Shown here piece after piece: positions 38,901 to 50,635 of a stretch of 64,000 nucleotides of DNA (position 1 is its first letter; each line of letters starts with the position of its first letter). A program made the translations under genes and the position numbers. The stretch is from Annona cherimola (lineage: Eukaryota; Streptophyta; Magnoliopsida; Magnoliales; Annonaceae), in the NCBI GenBank assembly GCA_030490835.1, contig CM059977.1:11188765-11252764 (forward strand), in the 5' to 3' direction. A model generated the notes under the pieces. That model was not told the origin of the DNA. It was given only the letters and a program-made list of their open reading frames with translations, and ran no database searches.

Positions 38901-41900
38901 ACAAATCTGCCACTAGATTTCAGATTTTTCTATTCTCCATAGGAAGAACAAGAAGCAACAGTTCAAAAATTAGAACCTTATAGAAGTAACAAGTTTGCAG
39001 AAACCCTTTCTTAGTTATTGACCAAATCTATTAACACAGGAAAATGACAAGAAAACATAGCTGCAAAAACAGAACAAAAACCCCTGGTGTTACGTTCAAA
39101 AATCCACTCTTCATACACAATAGCTATTTGACTCCATTGCATCACAATGCATTCAAGAAGAATCCTTCTAAAGATGATGAGATCAGAATAATGGAAGGAA
39201 ATCCAAAACCCTCAATTGATCTTTAAAGGGACAAAAGTTCTTCAGTTTCGCACAAATGATTAACAAACAAGGGCATTGCCAAACTACTTTGAACATGTCT
39301 GGAGAAAATCAAAAGACATTGCAAGCAAATGCAACTGAAGTAAATGATGATGCGGTGTCACCGAACGACTTTTAACATATGCTAGATATAAGAACTCTCT
39401 ATACATTACACTAAGCTGGCATCTCTATAGCCCCATTAAGAGCGATCACAACTGTCTTTCTCATTCCATGACACGGTAGGCAACCACACTCCTCTCTCCA
39501 AGGATCAAGCCCACTAATCATGAGCAAACTTCCCTCACTTTTAGACAGACATCTCACCACATAAATGAGAAACTTGATAAATAAGAGGACAAGACTTATC
39601 TCCATATAGGCTACAAGACTACTACTTACAAGAACTCTACTAGAGATAGAATACAACTCTCATTCTTAGAGCCTTTCTACAATATAACTCTTTGATAAAC
39701 CCTTCTATATTATGTGCTTCTACATTTAGCGTTGTCCGTGGGAAGTGAGTATTTATCGTTCTTTCCCTTCTTCCTTTCATTTCATCTACCTTCTTCTTTC
39801 AATTGTCTTTTTATCACGGTTGAATATATCAAAGACGAACTTCAAGCGAAGGAACAATGGTGTGCTCCTATTTCATTGGGGCCCCTTCGCAGCAAGTGCG
39901 TTAAGATACCTCCTTATAACAAATAATAAGTGACCTACTCTCAATAAGTGCCCCCTCATATGAAGTTGAGCTTACTACCGTTGCCTATATAGTGGGTATT
40001 TCCCCTTAACATATCAATAGCTCCTCGCCCTTTTCTGTTGCAACTCATATATACTGTTTATTAGTAAACTACAATATTTCACATGGGATACTATTGCTAT
40101 TGTAGGACTTACAAATGAATCGCAAGAACACAAATTGCCCCTCAACCCCTTAACCAAACGAGACAAATAAAAGAAGCGGAAACCAACAGAATTAATTAAA
40201 CCAAAGAAATAAGACATTGTATTAGAGAGAGTGTATTACTGCAAATGAGATAAGTAAATTTTTATTAGCAAAGTTCATTAGAGAAGCCCATTATCCATCT
40301 TAGTTATCAAATATTGTTCTAAATAGCAAGTAACACCCATGAATTGATTATGCTACCTGAAACAAAGCGAAACCCGACGATATAACTCATGGGTTCACAA
40401 CTTGTTACTAAGTCAACAATGGCCCATGGGTTCATAACACCCCCCTTTGCTAAAGTCAACAATGGTTTTTGGGTTTAAGAAACCCCCCTTGTTTAGTCAC
40501 AATGGACCTCAGCTTCATGAAACCCCCCTTGCTAATCCAATAATAGCCTTCAAGTTCAAGAACACCTCCCCCCCATTGATAGAGCCGACAATGACTCTTG
40601 AGTTCATGATACTCCCTTTACTAAACCAACAAGGACCCCATATCTGGTAACATTTGTTCTACTATCCACAAGTGTCATTCTCACCGAGTCAACATTGGTA
40701 TTCCCAAAAAATCCACCATTCCTTCAAAATAGGAAAAGTCCACTCCTCCATTGTTCTTCCATGCAACACAACTTAGTTAAACCCCTTTTAAATAAAACCA
40801 AAGTCATCTTCGGCAAACAACACAGAGTTAATACCCTTGCTACACCTAACCGAAAAATTCACCAAATCAAGAGGCCTCCCCTTCAGGAAAAAAAAAAAAA
40901 CTCATTAATATGGCCCTCCCAACTTCCCAACACAACTCTTAAGGAACAATCATCTCAACATCAACAACTACCTTCGTTCTACTACAAGAAGTATCGCAAA
41001 TAGTTTTTTCTAACCATATTTAGCAGTATCATCTTCTTCATCATTATCCTCGTCAAATTCTCCAAGTTTCTCCGTAAACAAAATTTGAAGCAATTTTGAG
41101 CACTCAATCAACACACATGTCATGCCCCTGATTTAAGACCCTCTTATCACATTCTAACCTTTGAGACTTCGCCTTTCCAAGCACATCATTCCATTTTACT
41201 ACTTGCACAACATCAGCAACTAATCCTCACAATTAACAATCAACCTACATTTCAATGTCCTTCATTTCTTCCTTACTCTCCGCAGCTTTGAAGACTTTCT
41301 TTGTCCATTGCATCTTACCTTAAAATATTGATTTCAACTTAGTCTTACACCTATCTGATTTCAAAATAACCCTTGGCCAAGTCACAGAGATGTCATTAGA
41401 ATGACCCCATATTGGCTTCTCACCTTACTCTTAGCTCACACTCGTAACCATTAGAATAGCTCCTCCTTTCATGATTTATGTGCAACCATATGCATTGTCA
41501 ATAGAGAAAGTCGTGTACACCTTTCCATGTAAGAATGTAAAGAAGGTAATTCTTAAAGAAATCTGAACCCTCTCTCCCTTTGCTTCCTTCGCCCCTATCA
41601 TAGCAATCAATATTCTTCGTCTCTCGAAAATAAATTTCTCTTTTCTCCAAAGCTGTTATAGATTCCTTCTTAATCCCCTACAAGTAAGACCATCTTTAAT
41701 ATAGATTTTTCTAAGGAACCTAGAATACATTCCAATCTCCCCTTTGCAAAACCAATATCAATTTCTTCACAAGGGAGATCCACAACATTTTTTGGGTATG
41801 TTAGGAAAGTGATAAAACTTTTTAATGAAAAATTTTTAGTGTAGAAGTAGTTAAATTGATAGAAAATAATATAATATGATAAGAATAGTGAGGAGGTATA

Positions 41901-44900
41901 AAGATAATAAAGTTAAAATAGATAGGTTAGTTAAGTGAGTGGTTGTGTGAAAATGATTAAAAAATATGATAGTTTCTATAGAAAAATGTGAAGAAATAAT
42001 CAAAAAATAGGATACTTATAGAAAGTTAAAAGTTTTTTATTGAAAAATTTTGGTTAAAAAATTTTACACCTAACCAACCACACCCTTTTTTTGTAATTTC
42101 CTTTTCACCAAAATGCTTTTCTTCAAATCTTTGTTACTTCATCATTAGTTGGCCAAGCTCCTTTAAGTTTTCGTCTGAAGGTGCCTCTCAAGCACTATCT
42201 ACAACCACTTCTACTGAAATTACATGCTCTTCCTAAGATCCTCAATAAATTCATCCTTTATTACTAGTTGTGTCTTCATGGCATGTTCCTCCTTGTGTGA
42301 CAACGATATAATCGCCGCCGATAGATTCATATTTCAATTTCGTTTAATTCTCCGCACCTTTCTCCCCCTTTCAAGCTTAAGTAGAAGACATACTCTTTAA
42401 CCCTCATTTGTATCCTACAATCCCAAAAAGAACCATCGATTCTTCTAACCAATATGTTTAAAAATTTTAACTAATTATCTTCATCACTCGCCCCTAATGA
42501 TGGAAAAAAAACGCTTTAGTATGGTCTTCCCAACTCCACTCTTTAGGTGTAATCATCTCAGCATCAACGACTTTGTGCTACTATAAGAAGCATCGGATAT
42601 AGTTTCTTTCTAATCATATTCAATACCAATATCATCCTCCTCATCATTATCCTCCTCAAATTCTCTAGCTTTCACAATAACAAAATCTAAGTAATATTGA
42701 GTACTTTATCTACACATGCATCATGTCCTTGCTTGAAGACTCCCATTTCCATCAATTCTTTCTCACTCTTCGCACCTTCGAGGTCTTTCTTCATCCACTA
42801 CATCAAACCTTCTAATACTAGAAATCAACTTAGTCTTACACCAACTTGATTTCAAAAACTCAAAATAACTCTTGCTCAAATAAAAAAGATGTCATTCTAT
42901 TAAAGGATTAGAAGCTACATTGTCCGCTAAACATCCAATAGAATGTCCCCACATTTGCTTCATGTCTTCCTCTTACCTCACGCTAATAGCCATTAGAATA
43001 GCCACTCCTATCATGATTTATGACGAAACATATGCATTATAGATCCCAAAACTATTATAGATCCCTTCATAATTCCCTGCTCTTAGGAGTATCCTCCACT
43101 ACAAACTTGTCCAATAATTTGGAATATATTCTAATCTCACCATTGCGAAAGCAACATCAATTTCCTCGCTAGAGATATCACAACATTATTTCATTGCAAC
43201 TTCCTTTTAACCAAAATATTTTTAAAAAAAAATGTTATTCCTTAGTCACTAGTTGGCCAAGTTGCATAATGTTTTCTTCTGCAAGTGCCTTTGAGGCACC
43301 ACTTGCAATCAGTTCTACTGAAATTACACCCTCTTTCTAAGATCCATAATAAACTTATCCTTTATTTTTTGCAGTGTCTTCATGCATGTTCCTCCTCTAG
43401 TGACAACAACACAATCGTCATCAATAGATTCGTATTTCATTTTCATTTAACTCCTCATATGTCTCGCTCTTTTTTAGGCTTAAATAAAAGACCTACTATT
43501 CTAAACCTAATTTGTATCCTCCAATCCAAAAAAAATCATTGATTCTCCTAGCCCATATGTTTAAGAATTATGATTAATTATCTTCATCACCCCTTCCAAC
43601 AAATAGAAAAAAAATTCAATATGGTCCACCCTACTTCCCAACTCTACTCTTAATGTGTACATCTTACCATCAACAACTTTCTTTGTTATACTACAAGAAG
43701 CATCAAATATAATTTCTTTCTAACCATATTTAATGCCAATATCACCGTCTTCATTGTCATCCCCTTCAAATTCTTCAAATTTCTCTATGCCAAATTCTGA
43801 AGCATTTTTTAGTACTCTATCTACACACATGGCATGCCCCTGCATTAAGACCCCCTTGTCGAATTCCAACATTAGTGTCTACACCTGTCCAAGCATCTAA
43901 TTCCTTTTTACTGCTTGCATAGCATCAACAACTAATCCTCACGATTAATGATCAACCTTCATTTCAATGTGCTTCAATTCTTGATTACTCTATACAACTT
44001 CAAGGTCTTTCTTCATCCACGGCATCATCTTCAACTACTGATATCAACATAGTCTTACGCCTATTTGATTTCAAAAACTCAAAATAACTCTTGGTCAGAT
44101 CACAGAGACGTCGCTCTTATTACTTTCGCTCTATTAAAGTAATAGATGCTACATTTTCCACTAGACATCTACTAAAATGAACCCATGTTTGCATCATACT
44201 TCCTCTTACCTTGCATTCATAAGTCATAACCATTAGAATAGCCTCTCCTTTCATAATTTATGAGCAAACATATACATTATCAATACAAAAAGTCATGTTC
44301 ACCTTTACATGCAAGAATGTAAATAAGGTAATTCTCGATGAAATCTAAACCCTCCATCCTTCTGCTTCCCTCACCCCTATAATAGCAATCGATATTCTCA
44401 ATTTCTCCAAAATAAATTTCTTTTTCCAATGCCCCTATAGATCCCTTCATAATTCTCCTACTCTTAGGAGAATCCTCGACTATAGACTTTTTCAAAAAAA
44501 AACCTAGAATACATTGTAATCTCCCCTTTGCAAAAGCAACATCAATTTCCTCATTAAAGAAATCCACAACATTCGTTGCTTGCAACTTCCTTGTCACTGG
44601 AATGCTTTTCTTTAAAACTTTGCTCCTTAGTCACTAGTTGGCTAAGCTTCTTTACGTTTTCTTCAGCAAGTGCCTCTGAAGCACCACCTGCAATCACTTT
44701 TGTTGAAATTACATGCTCTTTCTAACATGCTCAATAAACTCACCCTTTATCTCCAGTCATCTTCATGTTATATTCCTCCTTTAGTGACAATGACATGATC
44801 GCGGCCAATAAATTCGTATTCCATGTTCATTTAACTCTCCGTACCTCTCTTTCAAGCATAAATAGAAGATCTAATCTTCTAACCATCATTTATATCCTCC

Positions 44901-47900
44901 AATTCCAAAAAGAATCATCAATTCTTCTAACCCATATGTTAAATAATTTTGATTGATGATCTTCAACACCCACACCAATTACGAGAGAAACTTCCTTTGT
45001 TCTACTTCAAGAAGCATTAGAAATGGTTTCATTCTAACCACAGTTAATACCAATATCATCCTCATCATTATCCTCATCAAATTCTCCAAGTTCCCCATAA
45101 AAAATTTTGAAGCAATTTTGAGTATTCTATCTACACACGTTATACTTGCTGCATAAAGACCCTCTTATCAAATTCAAATATTTGTGTCTTCGCTTGTCCA
45201 AACACTTCATTACATTTTACTACTAGCACAGCATCAGCAGCCAATCCTCACAATTAGTAACTAACCTGCAATTCAATATCCTTTATTTCTTTCTTACTCT
45301 TCGCAGCTTCGGGACCATTCTTCGACCAGTACATCTTACCTTCAAATGCTAATATCAACTTAGTCGTAAACCTATTTGATTTCAAAAAATCAGAAAAACT
45401 CTCGGCCACATCACAGAGATACCACCTATTAAAGAAGTAGATGCTACATTGTCCACTATACATCTAATGGAATGACCCCATGTTTACTTGACACATTCCT
45501 CTCACTTCACACTCGTAACTATTAAAATAGCCACTCCGTTCATGATTTATGAGCAAACATAAGCATTTCCAGTAGAGAGAGTTATGTACACCTTTCCAAG
45601 CAAGAATGCAAAGAAGGTAATTCTCTGAGAAATCTAAACCATCAATCCCTCTACTTTCTTGGCCCCTATCATAGCAAATGATATTTTTGGTCTCTCCAAA
45701 ATAAATTTCTTTCTTTTTCCAAAGTCGCTATAGATCCCTTCATAATTCTCCTACTTTGAGGAGTATCCTCCACTATAGATTTTTCGAAAAAACAAATACA
45801 TTTTGATCTCCCCTTTGCAAAAGCAGCATCAATTTCTTCACTAGAGAGATCCACAACATTCTTTGTTTGCAACTTCCTTTTCATCAGAATGCTTTTCTTT
45901 AAAACTTTTTGTTCCTTAATCACTAGTTGGCCAAGCTCCTTCTTGTTTTCTTCTACAAGTGCCTTTGAAGCATCACCGGCAATCACTTCTATTGAAATTA
46001 CGTGCTCTTTCTAAGATCCTCAATAAACATATCCTCTATTTCTTATAACATCTCCACAACATGTTCCTCCTCTAGTGACAACAACACAATTGCCACCAAT
46101 AGATTCATATTTCTTTTTCATTTAACTCCTCATACCTCTCTCTCTTTTAAGCTTAAATAGAAGATCAACTATTCTAACCCTCATTTGTATCTACCAATCC
46201 CAAAAAAAATCATCAATTCTTCTAACCCATATGTTCAAGAATTTTGACCGATTACCTTCATTACCCCCTCTAATTTATAAAAAAAAAAAAAATTCAATAT
46301 GGTCCTCCCAACTTCCCAACTCTACTCTTGAGGTGTAATCATCTCAGCATCAACAACTTCCTTTGTTCTGCTACAAGATGCATCGAATATAGTTTCTTTC
46401 TAACCATATTTAATACCAACATCATCCTCTTCATCATTATCCTCTTCAAATTCTCCCCTTGCTTTAAGACCCCCTTGTCAAAGGCCTCGGCTTGTCCAAG
46501 CACCTCATTCCTTTTACTACATGCACAGCATCAAAAACCAATCCTCATGATTCATAATCAACTTGCATTTCAAGTACTTCAATTCTTTCTTACTCGCTGC
46601 AACTTCGAGGTTTTTCTTCCTCCACTGCATCTTACCTTCAAATAATGATACGGCTTACACCTGTCTAATTTAAAAACTCAAAGTAACACTTATTTAAATC
46701 ATAGAGATGTCACTCTATTAAAGGAGTACATGTTGCATTTTCCACAAGACATCTACTAAAACGAACCCATTCACTTCATACCTTCCTCTTAGCTCACACT
46801 TATAACCATTAGAATAGCCCTTCCTTTCATGATTTATGAGCAAACATGTACTATCAGTGGAGAAAATCATGTACACCTTTTCATGCAAGAATGTAAAGAA
46901 GGTAATTCTTGAAGAAATATGAACCCTCCATCCTTACGCTTCCTTCGCCCCTTTGATAGCAATCGATGTTCTCAGTATCTCCAAAATAAATTTCCTTCTT
47001 TTTTCCAATGCCGCTATCGATACCTTCATAATTTTCCTACTCTTAGGAGTATCCTCCATTATAGACTTTTCCAAAGAACTTGAAATACATTTTAATCTCC
47101 CTTTTGCAAAAGCAACATCAATTTCCTCATTAGAGAGATCCACAACATTCTTTGCTTGCAACTTCCTTTTCATTGAAATGCTTTTCTTTAAAACTTTGTT
47201 CCTTAGTCACTAGTTGGCCAAGCTGCTTTATGTTTTCTTTCACAAGTACCTCTAAAGCACCACCTGCTATCACTTCTACCGAAATTACATGCTCCTTCTA
47301 AGATCTTTGATAATCTCAACTTTTATTTCCAGCAGCATCTTCACAACATGTTCCTCTAATGACAACAACACGATCTCTGCCAATAGATTCATATTTCATT
47401 TTCATTTAACTCCCATAACCTCTCTCTCTCTTTCAAGCTTAAATAGAAGACCTACTCTTCTGGCTCTCATTTTTATCCTCCAATCCGAAAATGAACCATT
47501 AATTCTTTAACCAACATGTTTAAGAATTTTGACTAATTATCTTCATCACCTCCTCCATCAATGAAAAATGATACGGGTCCCATTGTCCAATGTTTATCGA
47601 TATGGCAAACTAAGAAAAACTCCCAATTTATTAGCACCTTAAATTTCTTCCCAAACATCTCAAGTCCTAGAAGTCAATTCCAAACATTGGGAGATAATGG
47701 TGCAAGACAAATGTTACATGCATGCAATATCTCTTATAAAATCTAAAAAGCATTCCCCATTTCATGGTTAGCATATGTTTTACCTCCAACACCTCAAAGG
47801 TTAGAATCCAATTCTAAATATCCAAAATATACTACCTTTTCATAACTTCACAATAAAGAGCAGAAGGCAAAATAAGTGCATACTTTGGTGGTAGGTTTTA

Positions 47901-50411
47901 TGTCTTTTCCAAATGTATCGAGTGATTAGCCGATGCCTTCTTCTTTGGAAGATGGTCATAGGATGACTATTTTTAAAATCACACCAATGTTATTTTCAAT
48001 TGCCATAGTTTCCTCTCCTCCATCGCTCATGGCAATTACAAAGGCATACATACCATACAAATGCCATGACTGGGTTGATGATATAAAACAACTTACAAAA
48101 ATAATAGCACTCCTTAAAAACCAAAATACATCAAGCACAACTATTTGCACCTCGCGAAGGAATCATTCATAATTACAACATCCAACAAACAATATACTCT
48201 ACATTCAACTAAAAACAAAATCAAGGATCATCTTTTCCCTTTCTAAAATTAGTGAGCAGTACTTTTTCCCACTCAGCCTGATGTGAAGGAGGAGGGGGGA
48301 TGTGGGGGTAGCTATGTATGAAAACTATATACATTAAGTTGGCATCTCCTAGTGCCCATTAAGACTAGGCAAAACTAACTTCCTCATTTCATGTCACAGT
48401 GGGCAGCCGAACTCTTCTTTTCTCCAAAGAAACAAGTGGACTCAACAAATCCAATGGAGGATGAACTGTTTTCCTTCCAAGCGTAGCTTGTGCAAATAGC
48501 CATATCCATGCAAGTTGCCATCCTACCCATTAGAGCTACACATCTAGAATATCCGTTGACATTTTGTCATGTCATCTATTGAAACTGCATTTAGGGCTAA
48601 CGTCGACACGAGTTACGTGGATGGGGACACTTATCCACTTATGCTACTTAGTATACAATTAATGCAACCACACGATGTACAATTTGACCCCTATAAAAAG
48701 AGGGGTCCTTGGTGGCCTTCTCACTTCATGTTGGTTTCTAAACCATCTTAACCTTCATCCTATGCCACAATAGAGATGTATCCACAACATGCCTACATGG
48801 TGAGAAGTAGTGGAGGTTCCATCTTCAAAGAGTGGAACAAATTTCGTTCTATACTATCTGATACAGTAACGGTTAAGATTACTACATTCTGGAAAGGGAA
48901 ATTTCTCATTTCCAAATATCCAAGTGGCACTAGCATGGGCATTGCAAATGCAATGCTAACAAGACAAGCTAAAAGGTTTGATCCAAGCTAATCAACAACT
49001 CACTACTTTGACCAACACACCATACTTGTCCTCTTCATTAACGCCCCTAATCTCATAACAAAGTGGATATACATAGCCAAGATGAGATTCATTTGTTTCG
49101 CTTCCAAGGGTGTTCCCCTGGCACAAGAATAAAACTTTTTACCTATGTCGTGGGTCAATGGATTTGAATCATAGAAATAGCATTCCTAGAAAATGGGTAC
49201 GGTCGTGCACATCTCACCCTTCCAGACCCTGCATTGATGGGAGCGCATCACGCTTCCATCTTTCATATGCATTGAATATTCCCTAGCAACCCGTTGGCTG
49301 TGAAGTTTCCCTACACCAGCCTCAATTTCTTTCAAGGTTTTTAAGTGGCTATTGTAACATATCAGCAATTCAAACCAAATAAATAAATAATAACTTCATG
49401 AACTTGCCTTGTCATAGCCATTGCAGATCACATTCGCAGATCCAGATGGTTCAAGCATAACCATGTCTATAATTCTCTTAACAATCTGTAAAGGTCATGG
49501 GGAAAAAGACCACATTAGGTAACATTTTTAAGACAAAATCCCATGTAGATGTGTTACACGTCTCAGTCCCAAAAAGAAAGTAAGTTACATGAGTAGATTT
49601 GTTAATTCCACGTATGGTTGCAATCCCAACCTCTGTAGTCTCATAAAGATCTTCTAACACCACGCATAGGCCTTACATGATAGCAATATGGATTGGATTT
49701 TATAAACACGAACATTTTTCACGAATTTAAGTAAATTATTTTATAATGTATGCACAATATGTAGATATTGCGGAGATTCACCTAGCACCCTTTATCATTG
49801 AATGAAATAAACAAATAGTGCACTATTTCCTATGGACCTCCTCTATTACTTTTCAGATGCAGAAAATCCTTCAAACTACCGAATAATAATTTTTGTAAAA
49901 AAAAAAAAGCACCAATCAACTATTATCCATCGCACTTAAAACTCTATCGAAAACCCATTCAAACACTCGGAATCCCATTATATCAGACTCATCTTACTCT
50001 TTATAAAATGGCCTCCAAAGAGACGACGTGACTCCATCACAAATAGCTGACATCAGCAATACGGATGCAAGTCATTCGCATTCACTAAAATTATAACAGA
50101 AAAATAAAATGAGTGGGGGGTTGGGTACGGACCTTGCCATGAGACCAGCGTCGATGAGGCAAGAAAACAGAAATCGGAGGAGCGTGATCAGCCACAACGG
50201 CAAAGCCTTGCGTGAGAAGCCGAAAATATTCCGAGTCATCCCCGTCTTTCAGAAGAAAATGCCGGCCACGGCAGCCGAGGCAGCCAAGACTTATACAGCG
50301 GCATGCAGGCGGCTTCGGCAGCAGCGACAGGATGGCATCGGCAAATGTACTGACGCGATTATCGTACGCTCTGAGGAGGACCTCGGGAGCCGATTGCCTC
50401 TTCCTCTTCAT
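23913..50411 (-). CDS. TERT: Telomerase reverse transcriptase catalytic subunit
   Basis: TERT copies the telomerase RNA template onto chromosome ends. Exons on the minus strand: 50133-50411, 49408-49485, 38737-38802, 38500-38653, 35630-36411, 34042-34123, 33319-33463, 32170-32308, 28449-29723, 27207-27811, 25420-25692, 23913-24183. All join in phase to give 1382 aa and 12 exons; plant TERTs are often somewhat shorter. The N-terminal TEN region has CRCISLGCLGCRGRHFLLKD (about residues 38-57). A long low-conservation linker (about 193-453) contains a basic NLS-like stretch, KPRKRARQFSWQRHRKRK. CP and QFP motifs follow (QFP about 627-686), then the T motif (about 727-767, FWFFSGFVIP..NFY.TE). 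RT motif A is GDVFKAFD with Asp923, motif B GIPQGS (1036-1041), motif C LLRFIDDFLFIST with Asp1120/Asp1121, motif E about 1179-1190. The C-terminal extension ends DDSHSSIFWKIKY. The start is the ATG at 50411; an upstream in-frame GTG is not used. Intron 2 is 10.6 kb with a GC donor. The acceptor of exon 6 could alternatively lie 12 bases further on. Confidence 0.95.
26600..26863. mobile_element. Fold-back MITE in TERT intron 10
   Basis: The left end reads TTTTCCCATAGATATGTGGG and the right end reads, inverted, TTTTCCCATAGATGTGTGGG. Pairing continues through TTACATATTAAAATTT-like blocks, and an inner pair (CATTTTTCATG / CATGAAAAATG) closes the hairpin. The right end runs into a short AAAT repeat. 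Confidence 0.75.
28005..28115. repeat. Degenerate tandem duplication in TERT intron 9
   Basis: The string GATGGGATATGCAAA...ATGTTATTTGAAGCATT recurs about 65 bp on as AATGGGATAAGCAAATGTCATTTGAAACATT with modest divergence. Confidence 0.6.
30820..31324. mobile_element. Fold-back MITE in TERT intron 8
   Basis: The left end (ATCCTATGCTACCAAAGTGAATTGG, shown here as its first 20-base block ATCCTATGCTACCAAAGTGA) pairs with the inverted right end around CCCGTTCTACCTAAGTGAAT. A second paired block contains AATTTGGGC and ATCTTGA. The element is about 505 bp. No target duplication was found. Confidence 0.6.
33185..33305. repeat. 62-bp-period duplication in TERT intron 7
   Basis: The block CTCAATGAAAAAGTAGCTGC..CATTACATTCTTTGGAAA recurs 62 bp later as CTCAATGAAAAGGGCAGCTTCCATTATATTCTTTAGAAA, with several substitutions. 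Confidence 0.6.
34676..34925. repeat. Degenerate (TCA/ATC) trinucleotide-rich tract in TERT intron 5
   Basis: About 250 bp are dominated by ATCATCATC-, GTTATTATT- and AGTAGTCA-like trinucleotides, including a short CAGTAGT duplication. It appears to be a decayed trinucleotide microsatellite. A TTTC tract follows at 35071-35096. Confidence 0.75.
35071..35096. repeat. (TTTC)n microsatellite in TERT intron 5
   Basis: Four to five TTTC units, read directly. Confidence 0.85.
40417..40632. repeat. Imperfect minisatellite, about 43-bp period
   Basis: About five units follow the pattern ACAATGG..TTCA..GAA.CCCCCCTTGCTAA.CCA, beginning near 40417, 40460, 40502, 40543 and 40590. Units differ by substitutions and small indels, and a more degraded unit may precede them. 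Confidence 0.7.
40910..47560. repeat. Five-copy tandem array of a ~1.3-kb unit in TERT intron 2
   Basis: The marker ATGG.CCTCCCAACTTCCCAA occurs at 40910, 42521, 43621 and 46299, and a fourth copy lacking it is recognised by ACTTCCTTTGTTCTACTTCA near 44990. A second marker, CACTAGTTGGCCAAGCT, occurs near 42148, 43245, 44630, 45918 and 47205. Copy 1 is longer because a 292-bp MITE is inserted; copy 2 is shorter, probably by deletion. On the minus strand, copies 3, 4 and 5 keep related open frames (44280-44597, 45669-45986, 46934-47173) sharing EEIDVAFAKGRLKC-, KSIVEDTPKSRRIMKGSI- and LEKE-like strings. These look like remnants of one decayed ORF; I do not recognise the protein. Confidence 0.8.
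41794..42085. mobile_element. Tourist-like MITE inserted in the first 1.3-kb unit
   Basis: It begins GGGTATGTTAGG and ends CCAACCACACCC, flanked by TTT on both sides. Its interior shares AAAGTTAAAATAGATAGGTT and related blocks with the element at 57338-57627. The flanking sequence (CACAACATT before, TTCCTTTTCA after) is continuous in the other array units, so the insertion is visible by comparison. Confidence 0.8.
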
Positions 50412-50635
50412 GGCCGGAGACACTTCCGAATTGCAGACGCCGTGGCTGAGATGAGGCGGAGCGTGAAGAAATTGGAGGAAGGGAGGGAGGGAACAAGCCG
50501 CGTGGCTAGAATCCGACCATCGGGACTCAAGTGCGTTCGCGGATGATCATTGGGAATGAGATGCATCGCTATACCGGAGCTACCGGCTGCCGGTAGCGTG
50601 AGCAGCAAGCCATTCGAGCGCGGGCAACCAATGGG

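Larger units (their letters stand above)
39352..48435 (+). mobile_element. Decayed LTR-retroelement-like region filling TERT intron 2
   Basis: A sequence near 39385-39500 (CTATACATTACACTAAGCTGGCATCTC, the core being CTAAGCTGGCATCTC) recurs in the same orientation near 48325-48430 (ATTAAGTTGGCATCTCC), including the CATTCCATGACAC / CATTTCATGTCAC and GGCA-CC blocks. After the first copy, TTTAGCGTTGTCCGTGGGAA at 39725 resembles the primer-binding-site context of plant Ty3/gypsy-type elements. Just before the second copy a purine tract (GAAGGAGGAGGGGGGATG, 48285-48302) resembles a polypurine tract. These suggest a 5' LTR of about 39352-39724 and a truncated 3' LTR from 48301. A TATA-like CTATAAAAAG is at 48691. 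No gag or pol was recognised between them; the interior is tandem repeats. This is an inference, and the LTRs are too divergent to be certain. Confidence 0.45.

Noticed and set aside
48776..48991. 71-codon plus-strand frame in TERT intron 2
   Set aside because: It could be a retroelement fragment, but no recognisable domain supports a call.
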